Positions 1-6,750 of a DNA stretch of 23,895 bases are shown here, piece by piece. Position 1 is the first letter of the stretch. Each line of letters opens with the position of its first letter. A program made the translations under genes and the position numbers. Under the pieces are notes generated by a model. It did not search any database and was not told where the DNA came from. It worked only from the letters and a program-made list of their open reading frames with translations. Where the stretch lies: the NCBI GenBank assembly GCA_038259365.1, contig JBBSOW010000045.1, positions 1 through 23,895 of the forward strand, in the 5' to 3' direction. Source of the DNA: JBBSOW01 sp038259365. GTDB taxonomy: Bacteria; Actinomycetota; Actinomycetes; Propionibacteriales; Propionibacteriaceae.

Positions 1-82
1 CAAGTGAGGCAGTCGCTTCTGGCCCGCAGCCCGGATAGATCCGATGAACGACGTTACGGGCGGCAACAGCACGAAACGACAT
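1..82 (-). CDS. Start of an unidentified gene, fourth in the peptide operon (cut by left edge)
   Basis: An ATG on the minus strand at 82-80 shares its A with the kinase stop codon (TGATG), the usual sign of translational coupling. From there the frame is open for 27 codons to the window edge. The visible residues begin M-S-F-R-A-V-A-A-R-N-V-V-H-R-I-Y and then include P-G-C-G-P. I recognise no family from so short a piece. The position, directly after peptide, exporter and kinase genes on the same strand, suggests it belongs to the same pathway. A lyase, cyclase, protease or immunity protein would all be plausible, but this is inference only. The reading frame and coupled start are seen directly; the chance that a 27-codon open frame is accidental in high-GC DNA is not negligible. 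Confidence 0.5.
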   Translation of the reverse strand, partial: MSFRAVAARNVVHRIYPGCGPEATASL

Positions 83-897
83 CAAGATCGAGGGCCGGCG
101 GAGACGAGGCCGTTCAACACCTTGCGTAACCCATCGAGCGTCGGCCGTTCGGACGGTTGCACCGAGAGGCAAGCGGTCACCAGTTCGGACAGGTGCGGCT
201 CGGTCTGGTCCAACGCCGTGAAATCTGGCCTGTGGTCCGGTTTACGATCGGCGGTCGATCGGGGGAACGGCCGTCGGCCCGTCAGCGCACGAAACAGCAC
301 ACCACCGAGCCCCCACACGTCCGTCGCGGCGCTCGTCATGCCTCCGGCGACCTGTTCGGGCGCCATGTACTCGGCCGTGCCGTTGCCCGCCGCGCACACA
401 CCCGGCGGCCGGGAGAGACTAAGATCGATCAGGATCGCCCTACCGTCAGAACACACGATGTTCGACGGTTTGAGGTCCAGATGAAGACGATCGTGGTCGT
501 GTAGATAGTGCAGCCCCGAACACAACTGGCGACCCAACTGCGCCACGTCGCCAGTAACCATCCCGGTGCTGAAGTCCGATTCGATCAACCGCGACAGGGT
601 TGAGCCAGTAAGGGTCTCCAACACGACTATCGGCCCGCTGACCGGATCGTCGAGCAGCACATACCCGTGCACCAGATGCGGGTGCGCCAATGTCGTCAGC
701 AGCCGCCCTTCGTCTTGGAGGCTTGCGTGCGCGCAAGCGTCACCCCGCCTGTCGGGGCGCAACACCTTCGCGATGCACAGACAATCGCGTTCGCTGCTCC
801 AGACGGCATACACATCCAGCAGGTTGCCGCGACTCAGATGACTATCGACGGCATAACCAGGTGCGAGCAGGTCACCTGGTCGCCGCGGTGCACTCAT
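82..897 (-). CDS. Stand-alone Hanks-type serine/threonine protein kinase
   Basis: This 271-residue protein is essentially one eukaryotic-like kinase domain. There is no membrane segment, PASTA repeat or other sensor domain, unlike the PknB class. Visible landmarks are the ATP-binding Lys44 (C-I-A-K-V-L), an alpha-C Glu63, the catalytic loop H-L-D-L-K-P-S-N (Asp141, Asn146), a D-L-S triplet in place of D-F-G (Asp158), the activation-segment end M-A-P-E (178-181) and D-V-W-G (193-196). All catalytic residues are present, so it is probably active. However, the glycine loop is degenerate (S-R-G-N-L-L-D-V-Y, one glycine), and the Arg before the catalytic Asp is replaced by Leu. The ATG overlaps the stop of the exporter gene by four bases (ATGA), and the next gene begins on its stop codon. 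A Ser/Thr-rich peptide two genes upstream is an obvious possible substrate, which is inference. Confidence 0.88.
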   Translation of the reverse strand: MSAPRRPGDLLAPGYAVDSHLSRGNLLDVYAVWSSERDCLCIAKVLRPDRRGDACAHASLQDEGRLLTTLAHPHLVHGYVLLDDPVSGPIVVLETLTGSTLSRLIESDFSTGMVTGDVAQLGRQLCSGLHYLHDHDRLHLDLKPSNIVCSDGRAILIDLSLSRPPGVCAAGNGTAEYMAPEQVAGGMTSAATDVWGLGGVLFRALTGRRPFPRSTADRKPDHRPDFTALDQTEPHLSELVTACLSVQPSERPTLDGLRKVLNGLVSAGPRS

Positions 898-2651
898 CCG
901 AGCACCTCCGCGGTCCGTCGGCCTTCGGCGAGGGTGAGGACCTGGTCAGCGCGCTCGACGGTTTGCGGGTCGTGGGCGATGACGATGGTGGTCCGGTCGG
1001 CCATCAGCCGCCGTAGGGGCGCCAGGATTCGCTCCCCCGTGGCCTCATCGAGTCCAGTTACCGGCTCGTCGAGGATCAGGATCGGCGTATTCCGGATGAG
1101 TGCTCTGGCGATCGCGATGCGTTGGCGCTGGCCACCGGAAAGCCAGCGGCCCCGCTCACCGACGACGGTGTCATAGCCATCAGGTAGCCGGTGGACGAAC
1201 TCATCGACGTCGGCCGCTCGGGCGGCGTCGAGGACTTCGTCGGTGGTGGCACCGTGGCGGCCATAGGCGATGTTGTCGGCAATCGTGCCATGGAAAATCA
1301 GCGTTTCCTGCAACACCACGGCAATGTTCGCCCGCACCGATTCGACGGTGAGGTCACGAATGTCATGACCGTCGATGCGCACAACGCCGGCCGTTGCGTC
1401 ATAGTTGCGCAGGATCAATTTGGTGATCGTCGTCTTCCCGGCGCCGCTCGGCCCGGCCAGCGCAAGTACTTCACCGCGGCCTACGCGCGCCGAGACATCT
1501 CGCAACGCCGGCCACGACGCTCCCGGGTAGCTGAAACCGACGTGCTCGAGTTCCACGACGCCGTATGCCCGCCCAAGAGAGCGCGCGTTAGAAACCTCGG
1601 GTACCGAGGTGTGGCTGGTCAACAACTCGCTGATGCGTTCGGCACCTGCGCTAGCGGAGTAGATCGTGTTGGTCAGCCGGGCCATCGACCGGACAGGGCT
1701 CAGCAGCTGGGACAGGTAGGCGATGAAGGCGAACAGGGCGCCGAGAGTCAGCTGACCGCTGGCCATCTGCCACGTGCCCAGGCCGATCACCGATAGGACG
1801 CCGACGAGCTCTAAGGCATCGACCAACGGTCCGAATCCCGCCCCGAGGCGGGCCGCCGCAAGCTTGGCGCCCATCTGTTTGCGGCCCTCGGACTCAAAGC
1901 GCGCGACCTCAAAATCTTGGCGTTGATAGGCGTGGACCAGGGGCGCGTTGCTGAGGCTTTCTTCGGCGACGGCTGTCATCGCACCGGAGTGGTGTCGGGC
2001 CGCCCGCGAGGCGACCTTGATGCGCACCGAGAAGGAACGCGCGATCAACGCGAACAACGGTGTTACCGCCAGCGCGACCAGAGCAAGCTGCCAGCTCAAC
2101 CAAAACAGCAGCCCGGTAAACACAACGATTCGCAACATATTTCCCAGGCTGCGGGTCACCCCAGAGACCACGAGTTGTTCGACGGCGTTCACGTCGCTGG
2201 TGAGACGCGAAAGCACGTCTCCGAGACGCCGACGTTCCAGGACGTCAAGCGACAGGCTGTGAAGGTGTGCGAACACGTCTGTGCGCAGACCGAGCACGAA
2301 ATGTTGGGCCAGCCAGCGCGACAGGTAAGAGTTGGCGAACGAGGCCGCACCGGCCACCGCGGTGATAGCCAGATAGATGCCAGCGATCCACCAGAATGCG
2401 CCGAGGCTTTTGGGCACAAGGACGCGATCAACAAGGACCTTGAACATCCAGATCGTTACAGCCTGAACGAGTGGAAGCAGCAAACCCAGGCCAAGACCCA
2501 GCAGTAGTCGACCGCGAAACGGTTTCGTGTAGGGCCAGAACCGCGCAAAGATCCCTCGAAGCGAAAGGGTAGGCGCACACGCCGCGTCGTCAGGAGCGTT
2601 CGAACGGCGGGACGCCGAGGTCGACGCCCCGCCGGTACGAACATCGGCCAT
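894..2651 (-). CDS. ABC exporter, fused permease and ATPase (peptide export candidate)
   Basis: This 585-residue half-transporter has the exporter layout: a six-helix transmembrane domain (about residues 45-330), then a nucleotide-binding domain. The ATPase motifs are complete: Walker A G-P-S-G-A-G-K-T-T (400-408), Q-loop Gln448, signature L-S-G-G-Q (504-508), Walker B I-L-I-L-D-E-P with catalytic Glu529, and switch His560. It would work as a homodimer in the cytoplasmic membrane. There is no N-terminal C39 peptidase domain, so it should not cleave a leader by itself. The ATG is separated by one base from the stop of the 41-residue peptide gene (TAATATG), and its stop overlaps the kinase start. 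The family exports lipids, drugs or peptides; the coupling to a small peptide gene favours peptide export here, but that is inference. Confidence 0.93.
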   Translation of the reverse strand: MADVRTGGASTSASRRSNAPDDAACAPTLSLRGIFARFWPYTKPFRGRLLLGLGLGLLLPLVQAVTIWMFKVLVDRVLVPKSLGAFWWIAGIYLAITAVAGAASFANSYLSRWLAQHFVLGLRTDVFAHLHSLSLDVLERRRLGDVLSRLTSDVNAVEQLVVSGVTRSLGNMLRIVVFTGLLFWLSWQLALVALAVTPLFALIARSFSVRIKVASRAARHHSGAMTAVAEESLSNAPLVHAYQRQDFEVARFESEGRKQMGAKLAAARLGAGFGPLVDALELVGVLSVIGLGTWQMASGQLTLGALFAFIAYLSQLLSPVRSMARLTNTIYSASAGAERISELLTSHTSVPEVSNARSLGRAYGVVELEHVGFSYPGASWPALRDVSARVGRGEVLALAGPSGAGKTTITKLILRNYDATAGVVRIDGHDIRDLTVESVRANIAVVLQETLIFHGTIADNIAYGRHGATTDEVLDAARAADVDEFVHRLPDGYDTVVGERGRWLSGGQRQRIAIARALIRNTPILILDEPVTGLDEATGERILAPLRRLMADRTTIVIAHDPQTVERADQVLTLAEGRRTAEVLG

Positions 2652-2652
2652 A

Positions 2653-2778
2653 TTAGTCGGTGTTGCTGGTGGTGGTGCTGGCGCCGGAGTTGCCGGACTG
2701 CGAGTTACCCGACGTCTTCGACCGTGAGCCTGAACCGCTCCGGCTTGCCGGTGTTACCGCCTTGAAAATACTGGCCAT
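2653..2778 (-). CDS. 41-residue Ser/Thr/Gly-rich peptide, candidate precursor peptide
   Basis: A small gene with a near-perfect Shine-Dalgarno (AAAGGAGG, five bases before the ATG) encodes 41 residues. It starts M-A-S-I-F-K-A-V-T-P, continues through a basic Ser/Gly/Arg stretch (R13, R19, K21), then an uncharged Ser/Thr/Gly/Asn tail, and ends T-T-T-S-N-T-D. Eighteen of the 41 residues are Ser or Thr, five are Gly, and there is no Cys, Trp, Tyr, His, Leu or Glu. It has no hydrophobic signal peptide and no double-glycine leader. The exporter ATG follows its stop after one base, and the kinase comes next, so this is very probably the first gene of the operon. I know no described family with this sequence. 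A modified or phosphorylated exported peptide is the working hypothesis. An upstream in-frame extension to 3162 is open, but it crosses the phosphodiesterase remnant out of frame and lacks such a binding site. Confidence 0.78.
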   Translation of the reverse strand: MASIFKAVTPASRSGSGSRSKTSGNSQSGNSGASTTTSNTD

Positions 2779-2829
2779 GATGGCCTCCTTTCGGGTTGCG
2801 TTCCCCACCTGTTGGGGCTGACACCACTC

Positions 2830-2858
2830 ACGTTGCCCGCCACTTGCCAGCGGGACAA
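2830..2858 (-). promoter_or_regulatory. Possible promoter with overlapping dyad, peptide operon
   Basis: On the minus strand, TTGTCC (2858-2853) and CAACGT (2835-2830) are 17 bases apart, a fair match to an actinobacterial -35/-10 pair. The same stretch is a dyad with arms TTG.CCCGC (2833-2840) and GCGGG.CAA (2850-2858), offset by one base. A second short inverted repeat (CCCCA/TGGGG, 2803-2817) lies between this site and the peptide ribosome binding site. The dyad could be an operator or an RNA hairpin. This is sequence pattern only. Confidence 0.3.
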
Positions 2859-2927
2859 TCGCTTTAGAGGCCTGTTGATGGTGACTTTGCCGAACCTTAT
2901 TGTCGGGACGCAACGGGCGGAGATCGC

Positions 2928-3100
2928 CTACCTCGAGGCCACCACCTGCAAAGCCACGTCGGGATGATCGGTGGTGATCCCGGTGACGCCGGTGCGGATC
3001 CACTCGCCCATCTGGGCGGCGTCGTTCACCGTCCACAGGTGCAGGTGATGCCCGCGCGAGCGGGCCTCGACGAACTCGGGCTGGTTGGCCGCCAACCGCG
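2928..3100 (-). pseudogene. Remnant of the 3' end of a GDPD-family phosphodiesterase gene
   Basis: Read on the minus strand and ending at a TAG (2930-2928), this stretch encodes about 56 residues clearly homologous to the C-terminus of the intact enzyme at 4373-5152. Shared blocks are P-E-F-V-E-A, G-H-H-L-H-L-W-T-V-N and T-G-I-T-T-D-H-P-D. One residue is missing relative to the intact copy, and about a quarter of the residues differ. The catalytic N-terminal half is absent and nothing upstream (3100-3247) continues the homology. It is a diverged, non-identical partial duplicate in the same orientation as the intact gene. The two copies enclose the nuclease-like gene at 3248-4354, which suggests insertion or recombination at the end of this gene. 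Confidence 0.8.
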
Positions 3101-3247
3101 CTCGCGCGGGCGGTGGACCCCCGGCGAGTAGCCTCGCTAGTCACATACATAGGCCGATTCACCGCTACTTGAAGCCTCGGATCTCAAGTCAGTAACAGGT
3201 TCGCGCGATTGTGATCCACTAAGCATCGAACCCGCTAGCGTGCCCTC

Positions 3248-4354
3248 ATGCCAACACAGTCCGACTTTGAAGAAAATCTGTTTGCGGTCGCCAGCAAGGT
3301 GAGAACTCAAGGCAACGCGATCTTGACCGAAGAAGCCACCAAGAACGCGTTCGTCATGCCGTTCATCGCGACGGTGCTTGGCTACGACGTGTTCAACCCT
3401 CTCGAGGTCGTGCCCGAGTTCACGGCTGACGTTGGTGTCAAGCGTGGCGAGAAGGTCGACTACGCCATCATGATCAATGGCGAGGTAGTCATCCTGATGG
3501 AGTGCAAAAAATCGACCGAATCGCTAAGAATTGAGCACGCAGGTCAACTGTTTCGGTATTTCTCGGTAACCAATGCCCGGATTGCAGTGCTTACAAACGG
3601 TCAGGTTTACGAGTTCTACACCGACCTGGATGCCCCTAACAAGATGGACGCCAAGCCCTTCTTGGTGCTCGACCTCATGGCCATTGACGAATCCCTGCTT
3701 GCCGAACTGCAGAAGTTGACCAAAACTTCGTTCAATCTCGGCTCTGTCCTTAGCGCAGCAGGTGAGTTGAAGTATATCGGCGCGATCAAGAGGGTTATCG
3801 CCGCGCAACTGCGTGATCCCGACGACGAGTGGGTGCGGTTCTTCACCGCTCGAACCTATGACGGATCGATCACCCAAAGGGTGCGCGAGCAGTTCCGCCC
3901 GCTGGTTGGAAAGGCGTTCCAGCAGTTTTTAAGCGACCAAGTCAATGACCGCCTGAAGTTTGCCCTTGGCTCGACTACGGGCGAACCTGTCCCTGTTGCG
4001 AAACAAAGCTCAGACATCAACGCCAGCGCTGACTCCGCTCTGGAAGACCTGGCCAACACCAGCGATGTCGAGACGACCCAAGAAGAGCTCGATGGTTACG
4101 CCATCGTCAAAGCTATCGCTTGCAGTGAGATTACCCCCCAACGCGTCACTCACCGCGACGCCAAGAGCTACTTCGCGATCATGGTCGACAACAACAATCG
4201 CAAAACCGTTGTGCGTCTGTATTTCAACCGAAACCAGAAGTACATCGTCACGTTCGATGCGGAGAAGAAGGAGACACGTCACGACATCACCTCGTTGGAT
4301 GAGATATACCAGTTCACCGAGGAGATTCGAGCGTCGGTCAAGCAGTACACTTAG
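3248..4354 (+). CDS. Orphan HsdR N-terminal-domain protein (PD-(D/E)xK nuclease-like)
   Basis: The 368-residue product matches the stand-alone family annotated as type I restriction endonuclease-like proteins. The N-terminal HSDR_N fold has the active-site pattern: Asp71 in K-V-D-Y-A-I, then Glu85 and Lys87 in M-E-C-K-K, with conserved Glu57 and Gln100 nearby. Unlike true HsdR (about 1000 residues), it has no helicase motor. It continues into a linker (about 230-275) and a conserved C-terminal domain (about 280-365) containing R-D-A-K-S-Y-F and D-N-N-N-R-K. No methyltransferase or specificity subunit lies nearby. The gene is richer in A/T and in AAG/AAA/CAG codons than its neighbours and stands alone between the two phosphodiesterase copies, consistent with transfer. 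The ATG at 3248 has no strong ribosome binding site. A DNA-cleaving or defence role is inference; family-level biochemistry is unknown to me. Confidence 0.85.
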   Translation: MPTQSDFEENLFAVASKVRTQGNAILTEEATKNAFVMPFIATVLGYDVFNPLEVVPEFTADVGVKRGEKVDYAIMINGEVVILMECKKSTESLRIEHAGQLFRYFSVTNARIAVLTNGQVYEFYTDLDAPNKMDAKPFLVLDLMAIDESLLAELQKLTKTSFNLGSVLSAAGELKYIGAIKRVIAAQLRDPDDEWVRFFTARTYDGSITQRVREQFRPLVGKAFQQFLSDQVNDRLKFALGSTTGEPVPVAKQSSDINASADSALEDLANTSDVETTQEELDGYAIVKAIACSEITPQRVTHRDAKSYFAIMVDNNNRKTVVRLYFNRNQKYIVTFDAEKKETRHDITSLDEIYQFTEEIRASVKQYT

Positions 4355-4368
4355 AGCCTTAGGAGGCT
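4355..4368 (+). terminator. Short hairpin between converging genes
   Basis: AGCCT-TAGG-AGGCT forms a five-base-pair stem directly after the stop codon of the nuclease-like gene and just before the stop of the converging phosphodiesterase gene. There is no T-run, so it is at best a weak bidirectional terminator. Confidence 0.25.
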
Positions 4369-4372
4369 GTAT

Positions 4373-5152
4373 CTAGCCCCGAATCGTTTCCAAAGCGATG
4401 TCGGGGTGATCGGTGGTGATCCCCGTCGCGCCGGCCCGAATCCAGTCGTCCATCGCGGTTGCCTCGTTCACCGTCCACAGGTGCAGGTGGTGGCCCCGCG
4501 CGAACAGCGCCTCGACGAACTCGGGATGCGCCGCGGCCAGCCGGTGATCGATGCCGACGGTGTCCACGCCGTCGGGCAACTCGGCGCTGGCCCAGGGGCC
4601 CAGCCTCTTCTCGATCAGCAACGAGCGCCGCAGCAACGGGGCCTCGGCCACGAACAATGCGACGGCCTCGGGATTGAAGCTGATCATCCGAACCGGCGAA
4701 TCGGCCCTATTCCAGCCGTAGGCTTCCACCAGCTCCAGGCAGGCATGATCGACGTCGAGACCGCGCGGATTGGGGTGTTTGGTCTCCACCACCAGCTCGA
4801 CGTCGCGGCCGGCCACCCGGGCCTGCTCCACCAGGTTGAACAACTCCTCCAGCGTGATGAGCCGGCGCTGGTTGGGAGTCGGCGAGACGGTTTTCCAGGA
4901 ACCGGCATCGATATCGCGCAGCTGGGCCATGGTGAGTTCGTGGGCGGGCTGCCGCACCCCGGCGATCCGCTCCAGGGTGTGATCGTGCAGCAACACCAGC
5001 TGGCCGTCGGCGCTGAACTGGGCGTCGCATTCCAGCGCCAGCTTGCGGCCCGTCCTGGCCACCAGGCCGATCGCGTCCTGGTAGGCGGCCAGCGTCATCT
5101 CCGGGTTTCGTCCCGACCAACCGCGGTGGGCCACGATCTCAACCGAACTCAT
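4373..5152 (-). CDS. Glycerophosphodiester phosphodiesterase (GDPD family)
   Basis: The enzyme hydrolyses glycerophosphodiesters from phospholipid turnover to glycerol-3-phosphate and an alcohol. From the ATG at 5152 it has 259 residues, normal for the family. The TIM-barrel active site is visible: His9-Arg10-Gly11 in V-A-H-R-G, the metal-binding Glu41 and Asp43 in L-E-C-D-A, and His56 in L-L-H-D-H. A GTG eight codons upstream (5176) is also in frame, but the ATG places the H-R-G motif at the usual distance from the start. There is no signal peptide, so a cytoplasmic UgpQ-like role is likely, although no ugp transport genes are in the window. A diverged copy of its 3' end lies at 2928-3100. 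Its stop is only 18 bases from that of the converging nuclease-like gene, so both may have been brought together recently. Confidence 0.9.
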   Translation of the reverse strand: MSSVEIVAHRGWSGRNPEMTLAAYQDAIGLVARTGRKLALECDAQFSADGQLVLLHDHTLERIAGVRQPAHELTMAQLRDIDAGSWKTVSPTPNQRRLITLEELFNLVEQARVAGRDVELVVETKHPNPRGLDVDHACLELVEAYGWNRADSPVRMISFNPEAVALFVAEAPLLRRSLLIEKRLGPWASAELPDGVDTVGIDHRLAAAHPEFVEALFARGHHLHLWTVNEATAMDDWIRAGATGITTDHPDIALETIRG

Positions 5153-5197
5153 GGCCGCCAGTCTGCCAACCAGCACAACCGGAGCCCACTCGCCCGC

Positions 5198-6061
5198 TCA
5201 ACGCAGCAAGCGCGACATCCGACGATCCGCGAGCAGCTTGCCGCCGGTCTGGCAGGTCGGGCAGTACTGCAGCGAGGAATCGGCGAAGGACACCTCCGCG
5301 ACATCCGCGCCGCAGACCGGGCAGGGCAATCCGGTACGACCGTGGACGCGCATGCCCGACTTCTTCTCGCCCTTGAGGTCCTTGGCCGCCAACCCCTCTG
5401 CCCGAGCGATCGCCCCCGACAGCTCGCCGCGCATCGCCCGATAGAGGACGTTCACTTCGTCCTCACCGAGAGTGCTCGCCGGCTTGAACGGACTCAGCCC
5501 TGCCGCGTGGAGGATCTCATCCGAATAGGCGTTGCCGATGCCCGCCAGGATTCGTTGATCCCGCAACACCCCCTTGAGCTGGGCCCGGCCCGCCCGTTGC
5601 AGGAGTCCCCGGAGACTCTCCACATCGAAGTCCGCCGCGAGCGGGTCCGGCCCCAAGGCGGCAATGCCGGGCACGTGCGCCAGCTCGGTGACCACGTAGA
5701 TGGCCAGCTTCTTCTGGGTGCCCGCTTCGGTGAGATCGAAGCCCGAATCGGAGTCGGTGACCAGCCGCAACGCCAGCGGCCCCCTGCCGGGCTTGGCGGG
5801 AGTGGACGGGATCTGCTCACGCCAGCGCAGCCAGCCCGCCCGGCCCAGGTGAAACACCAGCCACACCCCGTCGGCGTCGATGGCCACGAACTTGCCGCGC
5901 CGCTGCACCGACGTGACCGTCAACCCGTGCAAGGCGCTGAGCGGCGGGTTGAAGGTCTTCAGCGCGCTGAAGGCGGCCAGCTCCACCCGCGCGATCACGC
6001 GATCGACGAGCAGGCCATCCAAGAAGCCTCGCAGGGACTCGACTTCGGGCATCTCCGGCAT
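5198..6061 (-). CDS. Fpg/Nei-family DNA glycosylase/AP lyase
   Basis: This is a base-excision repair enzyme that removes oxidised bases and cuts the abasic site. The start at 6061 is fixed by chemistry: the mature protein must begin P-E, and here it reads M-P-E-M-P-E-V-E, giving catalytic Pro2 and Glu3, with Lys57 (R-R-G-K-F) also in the standard position. The length is 287 residues. The helix-two-turn-helix signature G-I-G-N-A-Y-S-D-E-I-L is present. The C-terminal zinc finger is C-x2-C-x16-C-x2-C (C-P-V-C to C-P-T-C). The zinc-finger arginine seen in classical MutM appears replaced by serine (D-S-S-L-Q-Y-C), typical of divergent actinobacterial paralogues, so substrate preference cannot be called and mutM is not assigned. 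It is separated by 45 bases from the phosphodiesterase gene and may be co-transcribed with it. Confidence 0.92.
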   Translation of the reverse strand: MPEMPEVESLRGFLDGLLVDRVIARVELAAFSALKTFNPPLSALHGLTVTSVQRRGKFVAIDADGVWLVFHLGRAGWLRWREQIPSTPAKPGRGPLALRLVTDSDSGFDLTEAGTQKKLAIYVVTELAHVPGIAALGPDPLAADFDVESLRGLLQRAGRAQLKGVLRDQRILAGIGNAYSDEILHAAGLSPFKPASTLGEDEVNVLYRAMRGELSGAIARAEGLAAKDLKGEKKSGMRVHGRTGLPCPVCGADVAEVSFADSSLQYCPTCQTGGKLLADRRMSRLLR

Positions 6062-6327
6062 GAGTGCATTATCGCGCAAAGCACAACTCGGCACACCGCC
6101 GACGTCGGCGCCGAGGCGGCCGACGCCACGTCACCCGAACGATCGCGCGCTCACCGGTCGAGGCCGCGCCCTCGGCTAGCGAGGGGTAGGCGCAGGGGCG
6201 GCACTCGACGACGGCGACGGCCCTCCCCGATGACAGGGCCCGACGCTGCCGAGTGCGCGCCCCCACCTTAGAGTGCCCCCCGAGGCACTCGGTCCGAGTC
6301 CGCGCCCATCCGCGGGCGTCCCCTAGC

Positions 6328-6606
6328 TCAACGGCTGACCGAACGGCGACCGCCGACCTTGATCCAGATCAACAAGGCAATGACGGCCCCGATCACCGAA
6401 CCGATAATGCCGGCCGGCTGGAGGAGCCCCTCGCCGGCGTCCTTGCCGAAGAGCAGGGACCCGAGAAACCCGCCAATGAAGGACCCGACGATGCCCAACA
6501 CGATGGTCATCACGATCGACATGTCCTGCTTGCCCGGAACGAGCAGACGAGCCAACGCACCCGCGATGAGGCCGACGACGATGGCGCTGATGATGGTACC
6601 CAACAT
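6328..6606 (-). CDS. GlsB/YeaQ/YmgE-family stress-associated membrane protein
   Basis: The 92-residue product is almost entirely three hydrophobic Gly/Ala-rich helices (about 2-22, 31-52 and 64-84) and ends in a short basic tail, R-R-S-V-S-R. The pattern M-L-G-T-I-I and F-I-G-G-F-L-G is characteristic of the transglycosylase-associated (GlsB/YeaQ) family, small inner-membrane proteins linked to general stress response; their biochemical function is not established. The start at 6606 is chosen over one seven codons upstream because GAAGGAG lies five to six bases before it. It is transcribed divergently from the response regulator at 6751, and the shared 144-bp gap carries repeated CCCCTAAGG motifs. 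The neighbour may therefore control it, which is inference. Confidence 0.88.
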   Translation of the reverse strand: MLGTIISAIVVGLIAGALARLLVPGKQDMSIVMTIVLGIVGSFIGGFLGSLLFGKDAGEGLLQPAGIIGSVIGAVIALLIWIKVGGRRSVSR

Positions 6607-6661
6607 GATGACTCCTTCGGTTGACAATTGGTCTGCTGAACTGCTCTAGCTAAACCATCCC

Positions 6662-6695
6662 ACCCCTAAGGCTCTAGCGGGACACCCCTAAGGGG
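6662..6695. promoter_or_regulatory. Duplicated ACCCCTAAGG motif between divergent genes
   Basis: ACCCCTAAGG occurs at 6662-6671 and again at 6684-6693, 22 bases apart, about two helical turns, so both copies face the same side of the helix. The second copy extends to a near-perfect palindrome, CCCCTAAGGGGG. Repeats of this kind are typical of a dimeric regulator's operator. The adjacent NarL/LuxR-type response regulator is the natural candidate. No binding data can be read from sequence. Confidence 0.45.
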
Positions 6696-6750
6696 GTTTA
6701 TTCTTAAGCATGACAAATTCCCCCGGGTTCACCGAATCGAGGTCGGGCGC

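Noticed and set aside
82..2778. A classical class III lanthipeptide cluster
   Set aside because: The kinase is only a kinase domain, with no fused lyase or cyclase, and the peptide has no Cys and no acidic leader. Missing parts could lie beyond the left edge, so the related idea is kept only as a hypothesis.
2653..3162. A 169-codon minus-strand open frame ending with the 41-residue peptide
   Set aside because: Its first 128 codons run through the phosphodiesterase remnant in a wrong frame and through non-coding DNA; the only good ribosome binding site is at the internal ATG (2778).
4406..6271. A 621-codon plus-strand open frame
   Set aside because: It is antisense to the phosphodiesterase and DNA glycosylase genes, whose catalytic motifs are complete; the product is low-complexity.
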